The translations under genes and the position numbers were made by a program. A stretch of 61,535 nucleotides of DNA from contig MFRN01000043.1 of the NCBI GenBank assembly GCA_001784585.1, positions 1-61,535 of the forward strand. The letters run 5' to 3'. Below are positions 24,356 through 33,742 of this stretch, one piece after another. Source of the stretch: Candidatus Melainabacteria bacterium RIFCSPLOWO2_02_FULL_35_15. Its GTDB lineage: Bacteria > Cyanobacteriota > Vampirovibrionia > 2-02-FULL-35-15. Positions within the stretch are counted from its first letter, which is position 1, and each line of letters opens with the position of its first letter. Under the pieces are notes generated by a model, which made no database searches, was not told the DNA's origin, and saw only the letters and a program-made list of their open reading frames with translations.

Positions 24356-27130
24356 TTAACTCGCTGATTTCCTAACTTGTTCAAATGCAGCAATTATATT
24401 TTCTTGGGTTAATACTTTTGGAGTATGGTCTTTAATAGCGGACCAAATTTGTGTATTAGTTAAGCCATCTGATCTTAATGCTAATTCTGTATAATCAAGG
24501 CTGCTATCCAAGCTTTTTTCTTGCATTGCTTCTATTAAAGTACTTACGTAACCTTCTATTAATTTAACTTTCTGTTTTATTTTTTCACGTAATTCTTTTC
24601 TGCCAACATTTCTTGCTTTTAAATGATTAATCATATCGTTGACAGTTACTTGTTCTTCACTACTTTTATTTGCAACCTCAGTAAATGACGTTTCTATTTG
24701 TGCAGGAGGATAATCGCTTATTTTTGATCCGATTTCAGCATAATCAGAAGGCGGCTGGATCTTTCTTGAATCTATGTAAGGCTGTAGAAAATGCCTAGCT
24801 AAAGCTTCTCCTTGGCTTAAGTTATACAATTTGTGAAACGAAAATATTCTGTGATCTATTCTTTTAGCTCTTGTAGCATTACAGCTAACATGTTTATATA
24901 ATTCTTGCTCAGCATCTGTACTGTTCCCTTCTTTGTCAATTAACTCTATATCTACATCTATAGTAGAAGGAGCATTTGTTGTCATTATAACAACAACATT
25001 AGATGCTCCTCTTGTATTTCTAAAACGTTGAAGTGTAGATAAAAATGCCTCTGTTAACTTTCCCTCGTTTTCAGTAGGTTTTCTTATGTAATTATCATCA
25101 ATTGCTCTTGGCACTATCAGTCCTTCTACTTCATCCAAAAGTAATACACATGGAGCATTTGTTTTAACTGAAACAAAAAATTCTCCAAGATTTATTTTCC
25201 TACCACTTGGCATAACTACAAGGATATTGCCCTTTTCATGTTCGATCATCTCTGGGCTAAGAACAATTAACGGGAGAGCCATTTGGTTTGCTAAAGCTTC
25301 AGCAAAAGAAGATTTGCCCGTACCTTTAGGCCCAGAGCAAAGCCAACCACCATTTACCTTTTGTGTAGAGTTATTGTCTAAGTTATCTACAACATTTTTT
25401 ATAACTCTATCTTTCAAATCATAAATATCAACATATCCTTCATCACCAAAATGTCGAGAAAGTTTATGATAAAGAGTCAATGCTTGTCCTGGCAGAGTTC
25501 GCATTGAGGGACTTATAAAAAATGTGTAATCTCTTACAGCAAAGCTATCATATCTATGTACTACAGCCCCACATGCTCTTAAAATCCTTTCTTTGTTTTC
25601 TTCATTTAAAAGATCTTTAAATAAAGCAGGTGAGTTTTCACCAATTGTAACTTTCTTATCAACTAACATGTTTAAACACTTATAGAAAAACTCTAGCTTT
25701 CTATAATTTTGAAGTGTTAGCTTGCCTCCTGATTTATCTGAGTCCAGATTCATAAGCTCCCAAATCTTATTAAATATTTGATTTAAGTCCTCTTTAGAAC
25801 AGCACTCATCCTTTAAGAAAAGCTCCCTTAATTGGTGCAGGTCATCATCTAGTCTATTTTCATACGTATTAGTAAACGGCGCATTATATCTAGCTTCGTT
25901 ACCTTTATATTCAGCTGCTAAAGTCTTGAAACATTCCTTAAGTTCATCTTCTGACATCTGTGATAATTCACAACCCCACTCTTTAAACTTACTAAAGATG
26001 CGACTGTATAACTTATCCTCTTCATATTGTACTTTTACTTCATTACTCCATAAAAGAGGAGCAATTTGAGTAGCGTGAGTTAGCACTTCCTGTAATTTCC
26101 CTCTTGCTGAAGGATCGTATTTAGTCTTATCAATAGTACCCAATTTACTTTCTAACTTATAATTTAAAACTAAAGCATCTCTTAGTTCTGTTACTTTATC
26201 TCTCAAGACAGTAGGAGCCCCACTTGTCAAATATAAAGGGTCATTTTTTGAAGCCTTTGTTTCGATTCCTAAATCCGATGGTTCAATAAGTGTATCTAGC
26301 ATTGTTTCATACATTTTGAATCTATAGTTTCCACTCCTTACATCTGGGTTTGGAACTTTAAACTCTCTAATAGGGATTTTCCAGTTTAATACTAAGACCC
26401 TTCTCATATGTAACTTAGCCTCTTCATCAACCAGGTAATGTTCTTCTCCAAGATATTCAATAAATTTTTCATAGAAAGGATTTTCTTTTTCTACTTGAAC
26501 TTTTACATCACTTCTTTGGTAAAACCCTTCTAAGGCAGCAAAAAGTCCTCTAACAACTTGTTTCCTTGCTCTTAAAAGATCACTGCTAGGGAGATCTTTT
26601 GGAGCAGAGAGAATTTTTCTTAAACTGGACTCGATTTTATTTGTAGTATTCTGAGGATTTTTCATGTCCCCGTTTTGAATTTTATCTATAGCTTTAGCTC
26701 TATCAGAATAATCCATGTTTATAAGATCATCATTCCAATACCCTTCTTCATTCAAAGCTTGAATAGCAACTTTACTTGCATCTTCTACTTCTGATTTAGG
26801 ACTTTCTGCAGTAAAGAAATCTAGAATCTTTTTAGCTACCCAACCTGTTCCCCCGGCTATGGCACCAAAGAGAAAAGCTTCTCCTACACCTCCTCCAAAC
26901 ATAGCAGCTTGATTTTCAATGCCAAGCTCCTTTTTTGTCATTTGGATAGCTTCAATTCTTTGTCTTAAAAAGGAATTGTGTAAAGTTGATTTTGTAGCTT
27001 GCTCAATTTCAAGCTCACTAGTAACAACAGGCAAGTGTTTAACTTTAACTTCACTAGAATTAGTCTTCCCATTATTTTCAATTGGTTTTTTCTTGATTGA
27101 GTTAAATTCAATTTTATTTACTTTGTCCAT
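24356..27130 (-). CDS. Large AAA+ ATPase, paralogue 1 (arginine-containing)
   Basis: A 924-residue protein (start MDKVNKIEF at 27130; the frame opens 2 codons earlier with TTG). A long N-terminal region holds one hydrophobic segment (about 80-100) and the motif RIEAIQMTKKELGIEN near residue 58, shared with paralogue 2. The AAA+ core lies at about 545-780: Walker A GPKGTGKSS (600-608), Walker B VLLLDEVEG (662-670), sensor 1 TTNAPS, then ATRAKRIDHR with three arginines at the position of the second region of homology. It is divergent from the HEAT/AAA+ operon. Probably a membrane-associated remodelling ATPase; its substrate is unknown. Confidence 0.85.
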   Translation of the reverse strand: MDKVNKIEFNSIKKKPIENNGKTNSSEVKVKHLPVVTSELEIEQATKSTLHNSFLRQRIEAIQMTKKELGIENQAAMFGGGVGEAFLFGAIAGGTGWVAKKILDFFTAESPKSEVEDASKVAIQALNEEGYWNDDLINMDYSDRAKAIDKIQNGDMKNPQNTTNKIESSLRKILSAPKDLPSSDLLRARKQVVRGLFAALEGFYQRSDVKVQVEKENPFYEKFIEYLGEEHYLVDEEAKLHMRRVLVLNWKIPIREFKVPNPDVRSGNYRFKMYETMLDTLIEPSDLGIETKASKNDPLYLTSGAPTVLRDKVTELRDALVLNYKLESKLGTIDKTKYDPSARGKLQEVLTHATQIAPLLWSNEVKVQYEEDKLYSRIFSKFKEWGCELSQMSEDELKECFKTLAAEYKGNEARYNAPFTNTYENRLDDDLHQLRELFLKDECCSKEDLNQIFNKIWELMNLDSDKSGGKLTLQNYRKLEFFYKCLNMLVDKKVTIGENSPALFKDLLNEENKERILRACGAVVHRYDSFAVRDYTFFISPSMRTLPGQALTLYHKLSRHFGDEGYVDIYDLKDRVIKNVVDNLDNNSTQKVNGGWLCSGPKGTGKSSFAEALANQMALPLIVLSPEMIEHEKGNILVVMPSGRKINLGEFFVSVKTNAPCVLLLDEVEGLIVPRAIDDNYIRKPTENEGKLTEAFLSTLQRFRNTRGASNVVVIMTTNAPSTIDVDIELIDKEGNSTDAEQELYKHVSCNATRAKRIDHRIFSFHKLYNLSQGEALARHFLQPYIDSRKIQPPSDYAEIGSKISDYPPAQIETSFTEVANKSSEEQVTVNDMINHLKARNVGRKELREKIKQKVKLIEGYVSTLIEAMQEKSLDSSLDYTELALRSDGLTNTQIWSAIKDHTPKVLTQENIIAAFEQVRKSAS

Positions 27131-27304
27131 AAACAAGTTTCTTAAATAGGTTTAAAAAACTATACTGCAATGCTGACTAGACAGTCAATAAGTTAAAAGG
27201 ATTATTTATAACTATTAAAAAATGGCTTGTTTTAGAGCTCCTTACAGCAAGTCAGTAAGGTTAAGAAAATACCAATATTTTTTTGCCTAATTTAATGAAC
27301 TATA

Positions 27305-27324
27305 GTTAAGATGTCCATCTTAAC
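27305..27324. promoter_or_regulatory. 20-bp palindrome between divergent island operons
   Basis: GTTAAGATG-TC-CATCTTAAC is a perfect palindrome with a 2-bp centre. It lies 175 bp from the start of AAA+ paralogue 1 and 70 bp before the HEAT gene. Position and symmetry fit an operator for a dimeric regulator serving both sides. No T-run follows, so it is not a typical terminator. Confidence 0.5.
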
Positions 27325-27393
27325 CTTTATCGCTTAGTATCGAATTAGATTCTAGTGTTTTATTTAAGTCCTTTATTAAGATAGAAAATAAAA

Positions 27394-28830
27394 ATGCTTA
27401 CAATAAACAATGCAACGAAAGTAGTAAAGCTTCCCTACCGGCCCATAGGCTTCAAGCCTCAGGAAGGTAAAGAGGTTACTGGAGCAGACATTATAGATTG
27501 GCTAAAAAAAGAAAGTCGTGGCACCATTCAATGCTTACCTCATTTTGCTGTTTGGGCAGGCATTGGAACGATAGCTAGTGCAATACTAGGTTTTATAGGC
27601 ATAAAGCAAGACAGCAAGCTTTGTAAGTGGATTGGAGGAATTTTAGGATTAGTTGGGATTGCTGCTAGCGGCTTTGGGGTTTATCTGGCAAGAGCTATCA
27701 GCCAGATTCCCGAGAAAGAAAAAAAAGCTAAAGAAGAACAAGAAGAGAAATTAAAAAATGTTTATCAGGGATTATCTGGTAATGTAGAAATCTCTGAAGA
27801 AAATACAAAGACTCGTATTCAAATTCTTAATGATGAGTCTTTGAAATCAGGTGTTCGGGAGGAAGCATTAGGGTATCTACTATCGTCAAAACATAAAGAT
27901 GAAAGACCTTTTAATGCAGTAATTAATTTTATAAATGATGTCAAGCAAAATCTCTCTCTGCGTCAAGCTGCTATGCAATCATTAAGTGGCTCAAATGAAT
28001 TACAAAGAGAAAAAAAAGAAGAAATATTATTAGAGCGATTAAAAGATATAAATGAAAAACAAGATACTCGCAGAACAGCACTTAATTTATTACGTGATAT
28101 TGGGGATAAAGATACAATTACTTCTCTAGAAAAGGTAAAACAATCTGGAGCTATCACTGATCTGGATGCCGAAATAGAAACAATAATTGAATATATTAAT
28201 GATCGCATATCAGGTAAATTTGAAAAACAAAAATCACAGCTAGAAAAATTTGAAAGTGCTAAAACTGATGAAGAAAAATTATCACAAAGCATAAATTACA
28301 TAAAAGATAAAACATTACTTCCAGAGTGTAGAAAAAAAGTAATAATTGACATAATGTTTATTATAAGTAGACAGGAGCAGCCTGATGTAATCCAGTGTTT
28401 AATTGATTCTGTAATAGATAAGACTGATAATTATGATGTTAGGGCAGCTGCAATCATAATTTTAAAAGAAGCAAGTAAAGGAAATCAAGATGAAAAACTC
28501 CTTCAATTTTTAAGAACTTGTGTATCTGATAAGTCGGAGCATTCATATCTTCGCTGCAAAGCAATAGAAGCTTTAAGCAAATTTGAGAAACAAAAAGCTA
28601 CTAGGTTTCTCTTAGCATGTTTGAATGATATAAGTGATAATGAAGCTATACTGTCAACAGTTGTTAATGAGCTTGGGAAAAGTGGAGATGAAAGCATAAT
28701 AGAAAGATTAGAAGCTTTTAAGAAATCAGTTTTTTCTCAAGATAAGGCGAGTTTATCGCATGACACTTCAAAAGCCATAGATAAAATAAAAGAAAGAGTT
28801 TCTAAAGCTGGTGGAGATTCTAAAAATTAA
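27394..28830 (+). CDS. Membrane-anchored HEAT-repeat protein
   Basis: A 478-residue protein starting MLTINNATKVVKLPYRP. Two membrane helices at about 51-70 and 79-98 form a hairpin. A charged linker and a long alpha-solenoid of HEAT-like repeats follow (about 135-460; units such as SGVREEALGYLLSS, LRQAAMQSLSGSNELQ, VRAAAIIILKEAS, LRCKAIEALSKFE). Such repeats usually bind proteins. It is the first gene of a same-strand operon with the 223-aa and 1026-aa genes (gaps of 18 and 24 bp), so it may anchor the ATPases to the membrane. Confidence 0.8.
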   Translation: MLTINNATKVVKLPYRPIGFKPQEGKEVTGADIIDWLKKESRGTIQCLPHFAVWAGIGTIASAILGFIGIKQDSKLCKWIGGILGLVGIAASGFGVYLARAISQIPEKEKKAKEEQEEKLKNVYQGLSGNVEISEENTKTRIQILNDESLKSGVREEALGYLLSSKHKDERPFNAVINFINDVKQNLSLRQAAMQSLSGSNELQREKKEEILLERLKDINEKQDTRRTALNLLRDIGDKDTITSLEKVKQSGAITDLDAEIETIIEYINDRISGKFEKQKSQLEKFESAKTDEEKLSQSINYIKDKTLLPECRKKVIIDIMFIISRQEQPDVIQCLIDSVIDKTDNYDVRAAAIIILKEASKGNQDEKLLQFLRTCVSDKSEHSYLRCKAIEALSKFEKQKATRFLLACLNDISDNEAILSTVVNELGKSGDESIIERLEAFKKSVFSQDKASLSHDTSKAIDKIKERVSKAGGDSKN

Positions 28831-28848
28831 CCTTATTTTTGAAATGCC

Positions 28849-29520
28849 ATGTTGAGAATAAATACACCATTAACTGTGACCTTAGTTTCAAATGGTATAT
28901 TGGCTAAACGAAATCCAAAAGCAGTCTTCGTCAAAAAACACAATCTACAAGTTAACAAAGATGTTGTTGAAGCTGAAACAGAACAAGTTGCCAAACCAAG
29001 TGCAAAAGATTGGCTATTTCTTATCGAAGGTCATAAAAAATATCACACAGTTGAAAATCTTTTTTTAGATAATTTTGTAGAAGAGCTTGATATTAAAACT
29101 GAAGATCCAATAGTAAGCCCTTTTACTTCAGAAGTCGCTCAAGCAGCTTCACTGGAAAAAATAACAGCAGCACTTTCTGTTTTAACAATGGATTATTTAG
29201 ATTTGATCGCTGACAATGACATAGAAAAATTTGATGCAAAGACATTAGAAATAATGTTTGAGCAAAGCTTGAACGTCGTAGCTCAAGCTTTTAGGGTAAG
29301 CCCTAAAGGGCTTAAAAAAGAGTTCTTAAAATTGAAATGGCGTAACAAAGAAAAACTGGAACAACAAGTTGTTGCTCTTTCAGGGAAAAGGAAACAGTTA
29401 ATCAATGAATCTAACTCTCAGGGCAAGGTTAAGGTAGAAGAAATCTTACGCAGAAGTGTAGAGCCTAATCTCTTTATAATGAGTGGTATTGAACATGCTA
29501 CAATTTTTAATCAAAAATAA
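28849..29520 (+). CDS. Hypothetical helical protein of the AAA+ cassette
   Basis: A 223-residue protein starting MLRINTPLTVTLVSNGIL. I do not recognise the family. It is mostly predicted helix, with an acidic middle (VEELDIKTEDP) and a basic C-terminal third (LKKEFLKLKWRNKEKLEQQ, SGKRKQLI). No membrane segment is seen. Tight placement between the HEAT gene and AAA+ paralogue 2 makes a role as subunit or adaptor plausible. Confidence 0.7.
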   Translation: MLRINTPLTVTLVSNGILAKRNPKAVFVKKHNLQVNKDVVEAETEQVAKPSAKDWLFLIEGHKKYHTVENLFLDNFVEELDIKTEDPIVSPFTSEVAQAASLEKITAALSVLTMDYLDLIADNDIEKFDAKTLEIMFEQSLNVVAQAFRVSPKGLKKEFLKLKWRNKEKLEQQVVALSGKRKQLINESNSQGKVKVEEILRRSVEPNLFIMSGIEHATIFNQK

Positions 29521-29544
29521 AGATCAAATCAAAATTAAAACCAA

Positions 29545-32500
29545 ATGAGAATCAATGAGATAAAAAACAGACAAGTTCAAGACTCTGTACCTATTGATTA
29601 TTTACATGCACTGCCAAACGAAAAGATTGATTGTGGACAGAATTTAAATGCAGTTAGCGCAAGAGAAAACAGTAGCTTGAAAGAACAAATATTAGCTATT
29701 CAGAAAGCAAAGACCTTGTTGGGTATAGAAAATCTAGCTGCTGCACAATTAAGATTCAATGCGGAAACGCTTTTAGCCTTAGATTGTGCATTGATTCAAG
29801 AATCATACAAGAGTATACTTGGCAGCAAGGCACAAGTCTCAAACGCTGTGCGTGTAATGTACAATGTCGCTATCCAGTTAAGCGATTATGAAATGGGAAG
29901 ATATGTTCTTTTTGCTAAAGAAAATAAAATCGTTGAAATTGGTGGAAGGCAATATCACTATAACTTATCTTCTGAATCAAATTGTGGAATAGTCTCAATT
30001 ATCAATGGCAAATTTAAGCCTAGTTGGTGGTTTGAATCACAGGGACTCGATGAATATACAATAAACTCTGCTGCAAAAACATTAGGGTACATTTTGCGAA
30101 AAGGTGGGAACTTATTAGATGAAAAGAATGAATCTTCTTTAATAAGAATATTGTTAACTTCATCAATAAAAGATTTACGTGAAGCAGGTGCTTATACGGT
30201 GCGGGATACTTATAAACATGGCTGGAGGAAAAGAATTCAAGATACAGGTCTTATCTCAGCTTTTAAAAAAGAAGAAGATGATTACTTGAGGACAGTAATG
30301 GCAGAGGCAATTGCAAAGGCAGATCCAAAATCTATTTTAAAGGAACATTCAATAGAAGGAACAATTGGAAAATTTCGTCCATTGACTAGATTACTTAAAA
30401 AGGATGAAGATATAGGAGTAAAGCGGTATTTAGCAATGGGAGTAGCAGACCTTCTAGCTGCTGAAAGAGGTAAAGGTGCTTATTATAGTGAGTTTCATGA
30501 AAGAGTTGAACTTAGTACTCAAGACAAAATTGATTCTCTTGGCTATGTTTTAACAATTGTAGATCAGGTTTACAAAAAGGACTCTCTTGTCGAAAGAGAA
30601 AAAGAGTTCCTGTATTATTCTTTATCAGGGCTTGCATTATTGGTAGATGATGAAGCAATTAACTCAGTTAGGTTAGAAGGAAGACCTGAGCAAACTTCCG
30701 AATATGAGAAATCAGTTCTTAAGTTAAATCAAATTGATCTTTTCCGATTCTTAAAAGTTGTTTGTGTTGACTATGCATCTTATGACAAAGCAAAAAGTAA
30801 GGAAAGTTCTCTATCTATTTTTGAAGCGGGCTGCAATGTTTTTCAAAAAACGCTACTCTTACAAGCAAAAGCCTGTGGGAAACCGCTACTATATTATTGT
30901 GAATTGAAAAGAAGAATCGATTTGATGATCGAAGGTATTGAAGCAGAAAGATATTCTGGATTATCTGAAAATATGCGTAATCGCATATATAAGGATAGAA
31001 ACTCAGAAGGAAGTTTTGAACCAGAAGCAAGACTGCGTAATGCTTCATGTAAAATTAACGATGCAATTGGCAATACAGTAGAATCTTTTCTCATTAATAC
31101 TAGGGCTAGAAAAACTATTGAAAAACTTAAAGGGAAAAGTAATGTCCCAGTTACACAAATTAAATGGGGCAATAATTCAGATTTTAATTTAGTATTTGGC
31201 AACTTACTTCTGTTTCTTGAAAAGGAGAAAGATTCTTTTAAAAATTCCATCTTAGATCTAATCGAAGAGCTTAATCAGAATGGATTAGTTTTAGATGAAA
31301 CAGGAGAGATTACATTACAAAATGCTTTAGACAAACCTAACGAAGCCAAGTTAAAAAGTAGTTTAGCCAGTACTGTTTATTCAAAAGTTAATGTATTGAT
31401 CAAAGATTCAAGTAATGCAAATACACGTGATATGGATAGGTTAATTGCTTTTTTGAATGAGCTGGACCCTTCTCGTAAGACTACTTCAACTATAAGTGAT
31501 ATCTTTATACATCCGAAAATTGACACTCCTCATGGAAAAGCATTGGTTCTTTATAGAAGACTTCCAGGGATTAGGTCTTTTAAAGATTATTTTGGAATGC
31601 CTGATTTGAAAGAAAAAGCTGTAGGAATGGCAGCTCAGTGCATTAGTAATGGCTTTTCTAAAGGTATGTTACTTTCTGGCCCTCGCGGTACAGGAAAATC
31701 TGTTTTTGCAGAAGTGCTTGCAAGTGAGCTAGCATTGCCGCTTATTGTTGTAGAAAAAATAGAAGATAAATTTTTATTTCCATGTGAGGATGGAAAAAAT
31801 GTGACATGTTCAGTAGATGATTACTTTCAAAGATTGAGAATATTAGCACCATGTGTTTTATTAATTGATGAAATCGATGGCATAATTCCAGCAAAAATGA
31901 ATGACACCGATTCAAGGTTCCTAGCTAAACTAAAAGATCTACAAAAATCTGATGTTCCAATTGTAGTAATTGGAACTACAAATGCTCCCGGTGTAAAAGC
32001 CGTAAGGAGCTTAGATATTAATGAGGATGGATCTTCAAGCGAGGCTAACAAATTGCTCTCTGAAATAGTTAATCCAGAATGTTTTGAAATTCTTCAACCA
32101 TATTACAGCTTTCATCAAAGAGAAACAGGCGTGGGTTTTTCCAGAGAATATTTGAGTCATTTGTCGGCACAAGGAAATATAATTGGTGAGCTTGACCTAG
32201 AGCTCGTTTCAAGATTTTCAAGTGGGCTACTTCCAGCAATAATAGATACTACCTTCACTGCTGTCTTAGCTTCTGGAGAAAGATGTATACCATCTGAGAG
32301 AGCAATAGGCATAATTAGAAATTTAAAATTAAGCAGTGACGAAATTCATGAACATGCAAAACGTATAGAAAATCTAATAGGAACTTTAGTTTCAATTGGA
32401 GGAAAAACCGTTAGTGGAGAATTAGATTATAAAGAGCTAGCCCTTGCTGGTGAAAGGATCCCAATAAGTGAAATCGCAACTTTATTAAATACAATTCAAT

Positions 32501-32625
32501 CTCCCTTAACACAGAATAGTTTATTAGAACTGTTTGAAAAAGATAATAAAGTAAGAATGGAATCCTACAAACAGCATATCGCTTTAAAAGAATTAATTTT
32601 GAAAATGAAAAAAAAATTAAAATAA
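29545..32625 (+). CDS. Large AAA+ ATPase, paralogue 2 (arginine-lacking)
   Basis: A 1026-residue protein. Near residue 44 it shares the motif SLKEQILAIQKAKTLLGIEN with paralogue 1. About 195-310 contain HEAT-like helices (LREAGAYTVRDTY, LRTVMAEAIAKADP). The AAA+ core has Walker A GPRGTGKSV (712-720), Walker B VLLIDEIDG (771-779) and sensor 1 TTNAPG (811-816). It also has the same D-x-x-E-D/G-x-S-S-x-E segment after it as the paralogue. Where paralogue 1 has ATRAKRIDHRIFSFH, this protein has PECFEILQPYYSFH, so the arginines are gone. Last gene of the operon. Confidence 0.85.
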   Translation: MRINEIKNRQVQDSVPIDYLHALPNEKIDCGQNLNAVSARENSSLKEQILAIQKAKTLLGIENLAAAQLRFNAETLLALDCALIQESYKSILGSKAQVSNAVRVMYNVAIQLSDYEMGRYVLFAKENKIVEIGGRQYHYNLSSESNCGIVSIINGKFKPSWWFESQGLDEYTINSAAKTLGYILRKGGNLLDEKNESSLIRILLTSSIKDLREAGAYTVRDTYKHGWRKRIQDTGLISAFKKEEDDYLRTVMAEAIAKADPKSILKEHSIEGTIGKFRPLTRLLKKDEDIGVKRYLAMGVADLLAAERGKGAYYSEFHERVELSTQDKIDSLGYVLTIVDQVYKKDSLVEREKEFLYYSLSGLALLVDDEAINSVRLEGRPEQTSEYEKSVLKLNQIDLFRFLKVVCVDYASYDKAKSKESSLSIFEAGCNVFQKTLLLQAKACGKPLLYYCELKRRIDLMIEGIEAERYSGLSENMRNRIYKDRNSEGSFEPEARLRNASCKINDAIGNTVESFLINTRARKTIEKLKGKSNVPVTQIKWGNNSDFNLVFGNLLLFLEKEKDSFKNSILDLIEELNQNGLVLDETGEITLQNALDKPNEAKLKSSLASTVYSKVNVLIKDSSNANTRDMDRLIAFLNELDPSRKTTSTISDIFIHPKIDTPHGKALVLYRRLPGIRSFKDYFGMPDLKEKAVGMAAQCISNGFSKGMLLSGPRGTGKSVFAEVLASELALPLIVVEKIEDKFLFPCEDGKNVTCSVDDYFQRLRILAPCVLLIDEIDGIIPAKMNDTDSRFLAKLKDLQKSDVPIVVIGTTNAPGVKAVRSLDINEDGSSSEANKLLSEIVNPECFEILQPYYSFHQRETGVGFSREYLSHLSAQGNIIGELDLELVSRFSSGLLPAIIDTTFTAVLASGERCIPSERAIGIIRNLKLSSDEIHEHAKRIENLIGTLVSIGGKTVSGELDYKELALAGERIPISEIATLLNTIQSPLTQNSLLELFEKDNKVRMESYKQHIALKELILKMKKKLK

Positions 32626-32720
32626 CTTGAAACAACTTTTATGCTTTGGGTTAAAAACAGAAACTCTAACTTATTTGAATACAGGTTGAATGTAAGGAAC
32701 ATTCTATAAGATAAACTAAT

Positions 32721-32743
32721 CAAAACCTTTAGAGTAGGTTTTT
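32721..32743 (+). terminator. Possible weak terminator after the AAA+ operon
   Basis: CAAAACCT (32721-32728) and AGGTTTTTG (32735-32743) form a 7-8 bp stem about 95 bp after the AAA+ stop. The right arm contains a short T-run. The stem is AT-rich and the T-run short, so efficiency would be low. Confidence 0.35.
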
Positions 32744-32901
32744 GGTAAATTACTTTGATTAATCTTGAGCAAAGAAAAGATTTAAAGCTGCTAGTACAAA
32801 AGTTGTTCTAAGTACCTTCATAAAATTATTATGATTCTAACAATATACACAGGGAAATGCAAAATCGTAAAATATTTTGACCAAAGTAACACACATAAAT
32901 T

Positions 32902-32974
32902 TACCCCCAACCGGATTTGAACCGGTGTTACCGCCGTGAAAGGGCGATGTCCTAGGCCACTAGACGATGAGGGC
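32902..32974 (-). tRNA. tRNA-Glu (anticodon TTC)
   Basis: The minus strand gives a full cloverleaf of 73 nt: acceptor GCCCTCA pairing with TGGGGGT (with G-T pairs), anticodon loop CTTTCAC on a TCGCC/GGCGG stem, and T-arm ACCGG-TTCAAAT-CCGGT. CCA is not encoded. It points leftwards, into the island, near its right border; tRNA genes are frequent insertion points for such regions. Confidence 0.95.
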
Positions 32975-32990
32975 TTTTTATAAACGCTCC

Positions 32991-33082
32991 GTGATTTCCT
33001 ACAGCTAATGCTTCCGGAAATCACTTCGCTTTTTAGCGGTCGATCCTTAGCGACGTTCCAGTTTTTCGCTTACGGAAAACTG
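32991..33082. other. Two adjacent hairpins upstream of tRNA-Glu
   Basis: GTGATTTCC (32991-32999) pairs with GGAAATCAC (33016-33024), and CAGTTTT (33059-33065) pairs with AAAACTG (33076-33082). Between them lies a GC-richer segment. They sit just upstream of the leftward tRNA-Glu, so they could be an old repeat or part of its leader. Confidence 0.4.
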
Positions 33083-33202
33083 TCACTTGTGATCTTAATG
33101 TCCTTAAAAATCAAAGCCAAGAAACTGCACATAGTGATTTTAGATTAACCTTACAATAAAAGCAATATAAATATAGCGTAGGAAAAGGTAAAATTAAGTT
33201 CT

Positions 33203-33730
33203 ATGTTTAAAGGCATTATAACTATAGTATTTACAGGCATTTTGTTTTTAAGTGCCTTAGGTGCATATTCGCAAACAAGTTCTTCAAATCAAGAGCCAAG
33301 TATAAATCAGCCTGTAAGTGTTCAGGAAGACTCTCAAAATCAGCTGGGTTTAATTTATACAGTAAAAAAACTTGATGAAGCAAGAAAGCTGATTGAAGAA
33401 GATAATTATATAGAAGCTGAAAAAATTCTCCTTGATGCAAAAAACTGGTTGATTGATGCTACAGAGTTTCATTACAACCTGTTTCAGATATTTAACAAAC
33501 AACAAAAAAATATTAACCTTGCAAAAATTGAAAAAGCACATGCTAGTGATTTTGGTAATGCAAGAGATCAGGCATTTTATTTACTGGCAAAGACATATAT
33601 TGGAGAAAATAAATTAAAAGAAGCAGTTGGCTTGCTTATTGAAATTGTAAAATCACAAAATGGTTCTATACTTTCCGGGCAAGCATATAAAACTTTGCAG
33701 GAGATAAAATTTTCAGATAAGGCAAAATGA
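33203..33730 (+). CDS. Secreted TPR-like protein
   Basis: A 175-residue protein with a signal peptide (MFKGIITIVFTGILFLSALGAYS, cleavage likely before QTSS) and a low-complexity linker. TPR-like helices follow: ARKLIEEDNYIEAEKILLDAKN, then DQAFYLLAKTYIGENKLKEAVGLL. It is probably periplasmic and involved in protein contacts. In plan it resembles the smaller secreted protein at 20231. It is the last gene before the right inverted element, which starts 12 bp after its stop. Confidence 0.75.
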   Translation: MFKGIITIVFTGILFLSALGAYSQTSSSNQEPSINQPVSVQEDSQNQLGLIYTVKKLDEARKLIEEDNYIEAEKILLDAKNWLIDATEFHYNLFQIFNKQQKNINLAKIEKAHASDFGNARDQAFYLLAKTYIGENKLKEAVGLLIEIVKSQNGSILSGQAYKTLQEIKFSDKAK

Positions 33731-33742
33731 TGTCATTATTCA

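Larger units (their letters stand above)
32626..33202. other. 577-bp gene-poor stretch around tRNA-Glu
   Basis: Between AAA+ paralogue 2 and the secreted repeat protein there is no convincing protein gene. The stretch holds a weak hairpin at 32721-32743, tRNA-Glu at 32902-32974 and two hairpins at 32991-33082. Confidence 0.6.
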
